Source: Clostridia bacterium
Lineage (GTDB): Bacteria; Bacillota; Clostridia; Oscillospirales; QAMX01
Direction of reading: 5' to 3'
Assembly (NCBI GenBank): GCA_017414715.1
Contig: JAFQKV010000117.1
Span: 1 to 37,923, forward strand
DNA: 37,923 nucleotides
The number at the start of each line of letters is the position of its first letter. Within the stretch, counting starts at the first letter, position 1. Positions 32,973 to 37,923 of this stretch are shown here, piece after piece. The position numbers and the translations under genes are program-made. Below the pieces are notes generated by a model. It was given only the letters and a program-made list of their open reading frames with translations. It ran no database searches and was not told the origin of the DNA.

Positions 32973-34069
32973 GCTGCGGGGGTCAGCTTTGCGTCAAACT
33001 CAGCCTGTGCCTTTTTGATGTTAGCCTGGTGCTGCGAGCTGGTCTTGGCAAAGTAATGGGAGCCGTCGGGACGCGCCACGTAGTAATAGTACTGGGAGGT
33101 GGCGGGGTAGAGGGCGGCGTAGATGGAATTCAGACCGGGGTTGGAGATGGGACCCTTCGGAAGCCCCTCCACAACGTAGGTGTTATAGGGGCTGTTTGTT
33201 TTCAGATCGGCATCGGAAAGCTTATCCTTGTGCTCACCAAGGGCGTAAAGCACCGTCGCGTCGATCTGCAGATGGGCAAAATCGGCGCTCTCCAGCCGAT
33301 TGTAGATGACGGAGGCGATGACCTTGCGGTCCTCGTCCACGCGGGCTTCCTCCTCCACCATGGAGGCCACGATAATGACCTCCTCCAGGGTCAGCCCGAG
33401 GGACTGGGCCTGCTGGCGCAGGGTAGTGGTCATTTTGTTGGAGAAGTTTGCAAGGAACTTCTTGATGACGCGCTTGGGGGTGTCATCCACATAGAAGGTG
33501 TAGGTATCGGGGAAGAGATAGCCCTCAAGCCATGTCTCCGAAGGAGTCTTGCCCTCCAGGAAGGAATAGCTGAAGGTGTCCTCCACCACGGATTTGTGCA
33601 GGTCGGCGGCAGAGCAGACTCCCTTTTCCTCCAGCAGAGCAAAGATCTCCTTCTGGGTGTAGCCCTCCGGCACGGTAACATCCACCGTTTCGCGCGGGGC
33701 GTTCTTTTTGCCGATCTTCAAAAGGATGGCCTCATATCCCATGGAGGAGGAAAGCTCAAAGGTGCCGGTGGAAAGCTTGCGGTCTCCCGTCAGGAAGGCG
33801 TAGAAGCGGAAGAAGAGGGGATTGTTGATGATGCCGTTGGTTTTGAGATCTCCGGCCACCGCAGCGGCGGTGTCGTTCTGCTCGGTGATGACGATGGTGA
33901 AGTTTGCGTCTGCCTTGACAAAGGAGAACATGTCGTTGCAGAGAAGCAGGAAGATGGTGCTGAGAATAACGGCGCAGATGAGGATAAAGCCCACGTACCG
34001 CACGGTGCTCCAGTAGACCTGCATGCCGCTGACGGGACGGTCAGCGGAGGATTTTGCTTTTTTTGCCAC
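32969..34069 (-). CDS. mltG: Endolytic murein transglycosylase MltG
   Basis: MltG cleaves nascent glycan strands during peptidoglycan synthesis. The 366-aa protein has a cytoplasmic basic N-terminus, one transmembrane helix (about 26-46), a LysM-like region, and the YceG domain. The signatures are LEGYLFPDTY (181-190), ASMVEEEA with presumed catalytic Glu239, LQIDATVLYALG, and SPYNTYVVEGLPKGPISNPG. A GTG start at 34069 is preferred because it gives the basic leader MAKKAKSS, although its ribosome binding site is weak (GAGTG). Its TGA overlaps the U32 start (ATGA). The DJ-1 gene lies 17 bp upstream. Confidence 0.95.
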   Translation of the reverse strand: MAKKAKSSADRPVSGMQVYWSTVRYVGFILICAVILSTIFLLLCNDMFSFVKADANFTIVITEQNDTAAAVAGDLKTNGIINNPLFFRFYAFLTGDRKLSTGTFELSSSMGYEAILLKIGKKNAPRETVDVTVPEGYTQKEIFALLEEKGVCSAADLHKSVVEDTFSYSFLEGKTPSETWLEGYLFPDTYTFYVDDTPKRVIKKFLANFSNKMTTTLRQQAQSLGLTLEEVIIVASMVEEEARVDEDRKVIASVIYNRLESADFAHLQIDATVLYALGEHKDKLSDADLKTNSPYNTYVVEGLPKGPISNPGLNSIYAALYPATSQYYYYVARPDGSHYFAKTSSQHQANIKKAQAEFDAKLTPAA

Positions 34070-34086
34070 GTTTCACACTCTTTTCT

Positions 34087-34650
34087 TTAGTCCAGACCCT
34101 TGGTGTGGCTGGTAAAATGGATGGCCTTGCGCACGCGCTCGGAAGCTTCCCAGCCGCGGAGGGCCTCCACGAGCTTCAGGGCAAATTCCGTGGCGCTGCC
34201 GGCGGCCTCGCCGGTGATGATGCGGCCGTCCCGCACCACGGACTGATCCTCGCAGTACTTTCCGTCGGAAAGCGCGTCCTTCATATCGGGATAGCACACG
34301 GCGTGGGCTCCGCGCAGAAGCCCGAGGGCAGAAAGATGGGTGGGGGCGGCGCAGATGGCGGCAAGCTGTGCCCCCGCGGCATCCTGCGCCCGGAGAAACT
34401 CCGTCAGCGCGGTGCTTTTCTGCATGTTTTCAAGGCAGCCGAGCCCGCCGGGCAATACCACCATCTCGCAGGCACCGGAAATGTCGGCAAGCAGAGCATC
34501 GGCCTCCGTGGAGATCCCGTGGCCGCCGGTGACGCGGCGGGTGGGCATGATGGAGGCGGTGATCACCTCAACGCCCGCGCGGCGCAGAAGATCGATGGGG
34601 GCGATGGCCTCCATTTCCTCAAAGCCGTCGGCAAGAATGACACATACCAT
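34087..34650 (-). CDS. DJ-1/PfpI-family protein
   Basis: A 187-aa class I glutamine-amidotransferase-like protein of the DJ-1/PfpI branch. The N-terminal VILADGFEEMEAIAPIDLLRRAG, MVVLPGG (about 63-69) and the nucleophile elbow AAICAAP with presumed active Cys100 are diagnostic. DJ-1 relatives (ThiJ, YajL) are linked to stress response or deglycation, but the exact role is unclear. GGAGGAAT is 10 nt before the ATG. It lies 15 bp after the thymidylate-kinase-like gene and 17 bp before mltG in one operon. Confidence 0.93.
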   Translation of the reverse strand: MVCVILADGFEEMEAIAPIDLLRRAGVEVITASIMPTRRVTGGHGISTEADALLADISGACEMVVLPGGLGCLENMQKSTALTEFLRAQDAAGAQLAAICAAPTHLSALGLLRGAHAVCYPDMKDALSDGKYCEDQSVVRDGRIITGEAAGSATEFALKLVEALRGWEASERVRKAIHFTSHTKGLD

Positions 34651-34665
34651 GTTGGATATTCCTCC

Positions 34666-35337
34666 TTATCTGGGGTCAAGAAGCGCCCGGATGCGGGCGT
34701 AAAGCTCGTCGGAAATGTCCTCCACCGTGCGGAGGCTTTCTCCGTCGGTACAGTGGATGCGGGCCCAGCCGTAATGCTCCGCGGCGGTGACGGCGGCGGT
34801 GTAGCACCGGGTCAGATAGCCGGGATCCTCCTCGTGGATGTCCCGCTGGCCGGTCACGTCCCGCCGGGCGGCAAGAAGCTTTAAGGAGATCTCCGGGGGC
34901 ACGTCCAGAAAGAGGACGAGATCGGGCTTCGGAAGCCCCATTTTTTCAAATTCGAATTCATACAGCCAGGAAAGATAGGCCTCCCGCTCCCCCTCGGGGA
35001 GCTTGGCCGCCTGATGAACGGCGTTGGAGGTGGTGTAGCGGGCGGCAAGAATAAATCCGCCCTCCTCGTAGGTCTTTCCCCAGTCGGTCTTATAGGAGGC
35101 AAAGCGATCCACCGCATAGAGCGCGGAGGCGGCGTAGGCGTTGACATCCTCGGGCCGTGTGCCGAACGCCCCGTCCAGATACATGCGCACCGGCGCGCTG
35201 GAGGGGCTGTCATAGCAGGGGAAGGTGATGGGGCAGACCGCCACGCCGTCGGCGGCGAGGCGGGATTTCAGAAGCTCGTACTGGGTGGTTTTGCCGGAGG
35301 CATCCACACCCTCAAGGACCACAAGTTTACCCTTCAT
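34666..35337 (-). CDS. tmk: Thymidylate kinase (dTMP kinase-like)
   Basis: A 223-aa P-loop kinase. VLEGVDASGKTT (about 7-18) is the P-loop form of thymidylate kinases, and VLFLDVPPEISLKLLAARRD is close to the Tmk sequence that follows the LID. It transfers phosphate from ATP to dTMP. Its neighbour thyX makes dTMP, so the pair forms consecutive steps to dTTP. The DRxxxS-like motif is DRFASYK. The N-terminal half carries an unusual insertion (SSAPVRMYLDGAFGTRPEDVNAY) longer than in E. coli Tmk, so a related deoxynucleoside-monophosphate kinase is possible. AAGGAA lies 11 nt upstream. Confidence 0.88.
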   Translation of the reverse strand: MKGKLVVLEGVDASGKTTQYELLKSRLAADGVAVCPITFPCYDSPSSAPVRMYLDGAFGTRPEDVNAYAASALYAVDRFASYKTDWGKTYEEGGFILAARYTTSNAVHQAAKLPEGEREAYLSWLYEFEFEKMGLPKPDLVLFLDVPPEISLKLLAARRDVTGQRDIHEEDPGYLTRCYTAAVTAAEHYGWARIHCTDGESLRTVEDISDELYARIRALLDPR

Positions 35338-35361
35338 CTGGCAAAAATTCCTTAAGTTTTC

Positions 35362-36129
35362 TTATTTTTCGGAAAGCGATTGGGAGCGGCGGCGGACCTC
35401 CACCATCTTTTTGCAGCTCATGCGGCCCTGATCGCAGGCACCGGTGAGGCAGGCGGGACCTGCGTTGGCAAAGAGGGTGGGGGCAACGCGGCGCACCTCG
35501 GCAAGCATCGCCCAGGCAAGCTCCCGGATCTCCCACTGGGCGCGGTTGCAGCAGCGCAGACGGAAGAAGTTGTAGAGAGAGCGGGCGTTCATGGTCATCA
35601 TGATGCGGGTCTCGGCGGCGTTGGGCAGCACGAAGCGGGCATCCTCAATGGCGGTCTTTTCTGCCTGCTTTGCGGCGGCCTTTTCATCCAGACCCTCGGC
35701 AAGCAGCGCTTCGTAATGACCCTGATAGAGGATCTCGGTCAGGCTGCGGTAATGGGCCATACATTCCTCCATGGCGCGGGAGTACTCCGCGCTGGCCTCG
35801 AGGTTTGCGGCGATGGCCGGAGGAACGACGAAACGGAAATCGTCAAACTTCACGTAGCGCTGGGAGCGCACGGAGAAGGAGGCGATGCGGTGGCGGGTGA
35901 TCTGCGCCAGCAGGGAGCGGGAAACGCCGTCGATATCGAAGGTGAAGGTGGCGTGCTCGATGGGGCTCTCGTGGCCGATCTCGGTGAGCATACGGACAAA
36001 TTTGTCCACCCGCTCGGGGGTGAGCTTATCCATTTCCTCGTCAAATCCGTCGGCAGAGTAGCATACGCGGGCGGCGGCAGCTACGAGGCGCTCGGGATCG
36101 GGGGTGTGGCAGATGAGTTTGACTTTCAT
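35362..36129 (-). CDS. thyX: FAD-dependent thymidylate synthase ThyX
   Basis: ThyX makes dTMP from dUMP using FAD and methylenetetrahydrofolate. The 255-aa protein carries the diagnostic motif RHRIASFSVRSQR (about 79-91; RHRxxSxxxxSQR) and the C-terminal RNRAQWEIRELAW-type region (CNRAQWEIRELAW). Its start is overlapped by one base with the tagA stop (TAATG), with GGAG 9 nt upstream inside the tagA gene. It replaces or supplements ThyA; thyA was not seen in the window. tmk follows after 24 bp. Confidence 0.96.
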   Translation of the reverse strand: MKVKLICHTPDPERLVAAAARVCYSADGFDEEMDKLTPERVDKFVRMLTEIGHESPIEHATFTFDIDGVSRSLLAQITRHRIASFSVRSQRYVKFDDFRFVVPPAIAANLEASAEYSRAMEECMAHYRSLTEILYQGHYEALLAEGLDEKAAAKQAEKTAIEDARFVLPNAAETRIMMTMNARSLYNFFRLRCCNRAQWEIRELAWAMLAEVRRVAPTLFANAGPACLTGACDQGRMSCKKMVEVRRRSQSLSEK

Positions 36130-36881
36130 TACTCGTCACTCCATTTCTTTCCTTTGATGCGGTCGCCCATGGCCAACAGAAGGAACTTCGGCAGGCTCAT
36201 CATGCGGCCGATGCGGCGGGGCTCCCGGAGCAGCCGGTAGAACCACTCAAGGCCCAGCTTGATAAAGATCTTCGGGGCGCGCTGGGCCTCTCCGGCGTAG
36301 ATATCCACGGAGCCGCCCACGCCCAGCATCAGGGTGCAGCCCGAGGCTGCGAGATTTTTTTGCATCCAGTATTCCTGCTTGGGAGCACCGAGGCAGACAA
36401 AGCAGACGTCCGCCCCGGAGCTTTGAATACCGGGAAGCACCTCGCTGTCCTCCTTGAAGTAGCCGTCGTGTACACCGGCAATGCGCAGACCGGGATATTT
36501 TTCCGTGAGGTTTTTTGCGGCACGCTCGGCAACGCCGGGCTTTGCGCCAAGGATGTAAAGGCTCTTGCCCTGCTCCACAAGGGTAGGCAGCAACCCCTCG
36601 GCCAGCTCCACGCCGGCTACCTTTTCCTTCACCGGGGTGCCGTAAACGGAGGCCGCGCGCACAACGCCGATGCCGTCGGGTACGGAGAGGGCCGCGCCGT
36701 TGAGCACTGCCCGGGCAGCTTCATCCCTGCGGCCGAGATAGACGATCTCGGCGTTGGGCGTGACAACGTAGCCCTTTTCCCCGCAGGCAAGCATGCCGGC
36801 AAGGTGATCCAGCGCTTCCTGCATGGTCACGTTGTGGATGCGGACACCCATGATATTGACAAATTTCAATGCACTGCCCAT
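36129..36881 (-). CDS. tagA: WecG/TagA/CpsF-family glycosyltransferase
   Basis: A 250-aa GT26-type glycosyltransferase (TagA/WecG family), which adds N-acetylmannosamine or a similar sugar to lipid-linked precursors of wall teichoic acid or related polymers. Motifs include TPNAEIVYLGRRD (about 41-53), VPDGIGVV, SLYILGAKPG, and CLGAPKQEYWM, followed by LGLEWFYRLLREPRRI, the C-terminal membrane-contact segment. The ATG at 36881 is preferred over a TTG at 36896 because GGAG stands 9 nt upstream, inside the extra TTG codons. First gene of the eight-gene operon; promoter at 36915-36943. The teichoic-acid role is inferred. Confidence 0.9.
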   Translation of the reverse strand: MGSALKFVNIMGVRIHNVTMQEALDHLAGMLACGEKGYVVTPNAEIVYLGRRDEAARAVLNGAALSVPDGIGVVRAASVYGTPVKEKVAGVELAEGLLPTLVEQGKSLYILGAKPGVAERAAKNLTEKYPGLRIAGVHDGYFKEDSEVLPGIQSSGADVCFVCLGAPKQEYWMQKNLAASGCTLMLGVGGSVDIYAGEAQRAPKIFIKLGLEWFYRLLREPRRIGRMMSLPKFLLLAMGDRIKGKKWSDE

Positions 36882-36914
36882 TTCTGCGGTCTCCAATACA
36901 TATATATTCAGTTT

Positions 36915-36943
36915 ATTGTAGCATATTTTCCCCCGGCTTTCAA
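36915..36943 (-). promoter_or_regulatory. Promoter of tagA-to-kinase operon
   Basis: Minus strand TTGAAA (36938-36943), 17-bp spacer, TACAAT (36915-36920), about 33 bp before the tagA start. It is the only clear promoter seen upstream of the closely spaced genes down to 29888. Confidence 0.85.
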
Positions 36944-36952
36944 CAAGTTTTG

Positions 36953-36981
36953 TTGCGGTAACCCTCCGGTTGTGCTATACT
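36953..36981 (+). promoter_or_regulatory. Promoter of small membrane protein gene
   Basis: TTGCGG (36953-36958), 17-bp spacer, TATACT (36976-36981), about 34 bp upstream of the GTG at 37016. The -35 is weak. It is divergent from and 9 bp away from the tagA promoter. Confidence 0.65.
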
Positions 36982-37015
36982 GGAGCAAAGAGAGGAAAAA
37001 AGGAGGCGGCAGAAG

Positions 37016-37171
37016 GTGAAGCGCGTGCTCTATCCCGTCCTCTGCGTGCTTGGAGGACTGTGCATTGGCTTTTTTGCCGGGCATCTGGACACGATCTACG
37101 GCGTGGTCATGTTCATCTTTGGCGTCACGGCGGTGGTCTTTGCCAGCATGAAGATGAATCCGAAAAAATAA
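37016..37171 (+). CDS. Small two-helix membrane protein, unknown
   Basis: A 51-aa hydrophobic protein read from GTG at 37016, with AGGAGG 9 nt upstream. Translation: MKRVLYPVLCVLGGLCIGFF (TM 1, about 5-21), a short loop with GHLDTIYG, a second helix (about 30-44, VVMFIFGVTAVVFA) and a basic tail SMKMNPKK. It is too short for a usual length cutoff and has no family I recognise. The strong ribosome binding site, promoter and downstream hairpin support a real gene. Divergent from tagA. Confidence 0.65.
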   Translation: MKRVLYPVLCVLGGLCIGFFAGHLDTIYGVVMFIFGVTAVVFASMKMNPKK

Positions 37172-37215
37172 GAAGTCTGTGCCGTAATTGTATCTTGAAA
37201 ACAGAGTAACAATAA

Positions 37216-37250
37216 ACCGCCGAGAGCTGGTCATATCAGCTCTCGGCGGT
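37216..37250. terminator. Hairpin between small membrane protein gene and right-end gene
   Basis: A perfect 14-bp stem (37216-37229 with 37237-37250), 7-nt loop GTCATAT, flanked by AATAA and TTATT-like sequence. On the minus strand it is followed by TTATTGTT, so it can end the right-end gene 6 bp away; on the plus strand GATTTATT follows, 45 bp after the small membrane gene. Confidence 0.82.
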
Positions 37251-37256
37251 GATTTA

Positions 37257-37923
37257 TTAATTTCTTACACCCCACACACAAAGCGGAGTTTTTTCACTGG
37301 GAACGACCAGTTTGTTTTCTTTGATAAGCTCCTCCATCAGGAAAGCAGCGACATCGAGGCGATGATGAATTTTTGCAATATCGCCGCATTGTTCTTTGAG
37401 TGAAGTCGGTGCGTGTTCAGCAAGTATCTTTTCGGCCTTGTTTGATATATCAATCATGCAGTTTGCAACTTCTTCGGATATCTCGGAAGTCAGTTTGCAA
37501 ATTTTCTCAAAAATTTCGGTTTCAAATACAAGGAAATTGGCGGATAGCTTGTTATCATCACAGTGAATAAAATTATTTTCAATTAACCACGGAAGCGGGA
37601 TATTTTCATAGTTGGCATCCTTGCAAAGGATGGCATCGCACATCGCTTCGGCTCTGTCCTTAAAATACGAATGTTCGTACAGCTGTGCTTTTACTGCCGC
37701 TTTATAGTTAACTGCAGTGAACCACGCAGTTTTGGCTTTATTATCCGTTCTTAACGTAATGGCCGCAAAATGATGATTTGCATAATCGTTGTCATATCCG
37801 AATATCCACCCGTTGCAACCAAGTGCAAGCTTGTTGGGAGGACCCAGGGGAGACTTTTCTTTTGTTAATCCATAACCGTTCATGAATGCAAGATTTAAGA
37901 TACCAAACAGCAATCGATTATCA
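37257..37923 (-). CDS. Unrecognised protein, C-terminal part (partial)
   Basis: The frame is open from the window's right edge to the stop at 37257, giving at least 222 residues; the TTG near 37913 need not be the start because the codons before it are also open. No family is recognised. It is soluble, with aromatic-rich segments (GCNGWIFGYDNDYANHHFAA, WFTAVNYKAAVKAQLYEHSYFKDR) then helical, charged sequence and a C-terminal LVVPSEKTPLCVWGVRN. Codon use is AT-rich (many AAA, TTT, GAT, AAT), clearly different from the GC-rich neighbours, which suggests recent acquisition or a different genomic segment starting here. Confidence 0.7.
   Translation of the reverse strand, partial: DNRLLFGILNLAFMNGYGLTKEKSPLGPPNKLALGCNGWIFGYDNDYANHHFAAITLRTDNKAKTAWFTAVNYKAAVKAQLYEHSYFKDRAEAMCDAILCKDANYENIPLPWLIENNFIHCDDNKLSANFLVFETEIFEKICKLTSEISEEVANCMIDISNKAEKILAEHAPTSLKEQCGDIAKIHHRLDVAAFLMEELIKENKLVVPSEKTPLCVWGVRN

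Overview
The window is the chromosomal replication-origin region of a fairly high-GC member of the Clostridia, most likely an Oscillospiraceae/Ruminococcaceae-type gut anaerobe. This rests on gene order (gyrB-remB-recF-dnaN-dnaA facing rpmH-rnpA-yidD-yidC-khpB-mnmE-mnmG-rsmG-parA-parB), strong Shine-Dalgarno sites, TTGACA/TATAAT-type promoters and GC-rich codon use. The species cannot be fixed by reading.

Region 1 (1-4833, minus strand plus origin): the 5' part of gyrB, remB, recF, dnaN and dnaA, leading away from oriC. DnaA boxes lie in both the dnaA-dnaN gap and the dnaA-rpmH gap, so the origin looks bipartite. The S4-domain gene yaaA, usual between dnaN and recF, is absent; dnaN stops exactly where recF starts. 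Region 2 (4768-15738, plus strand): rpmH, rnpA, yidD, yidC, khpB (jag), mnmE, mnmG and rsmG in tight, partly overlapping order; a terminator; two parS sites; parA-parB; a membrane-anchored coiled-coil protein of unknown role; and a membrane-anchored M20 metallopeptidase.

Region 3 (15751-22283, minus strand): the most unusual part. Five tandem paralogous genes encode about 420-430 aa clan GH-A, GH39-like glycoside hydrolases without signal peptides. They are 5-21 bp apart, share a strong promoter overlapping the end of the next gene, and end at a strong hairpin. All five keep both expected catalytic glutamates but differ in substrate-side loops, suggesting a set of related intracellular enzymes. 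Next to them are a sodium:solute symporter (SSS) and an NSS-family amino-acid-type transporter, each apparently a separate transcription unit, then a tRNA-Thr(CGU).

Region 4 (25391-29882): a 50-aa ORF, a P-loop ATPase of the PRK06851 type, a mosaic of small palindromes spaced by a GTGATATT motif, a secreted SLH-like protein, and a divergently transcribed cytoplasmic protein that resembles a five-bladed-propeller glycosidase. Region 5 (29888-36943, minus strand): one long apparent operon, tagA-like glycosyltransferase, thyX, thymidylate-kinase-like, DJ-1/PfpI, mltG, U32 (trhP-like), HAD phosphatase and PfkB/RfaE-like kinase. Region 6 (36953-37923): a 51-aa two-helix membrane protein on the plus strand, a hairpin, and the 3' part of an unrecognised, visibly more AT-rich gene running off the window.

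From about 15.7 kb onward almost every gene is on the minus strand although the region lies on the rpmH side of the origin, where plus is the expected leading strand. That run of head-on genes, the GH39-like array and the palindrome mosaic are the main points worth a second look. No CRISPR array, IS element or prophage gene was seen.
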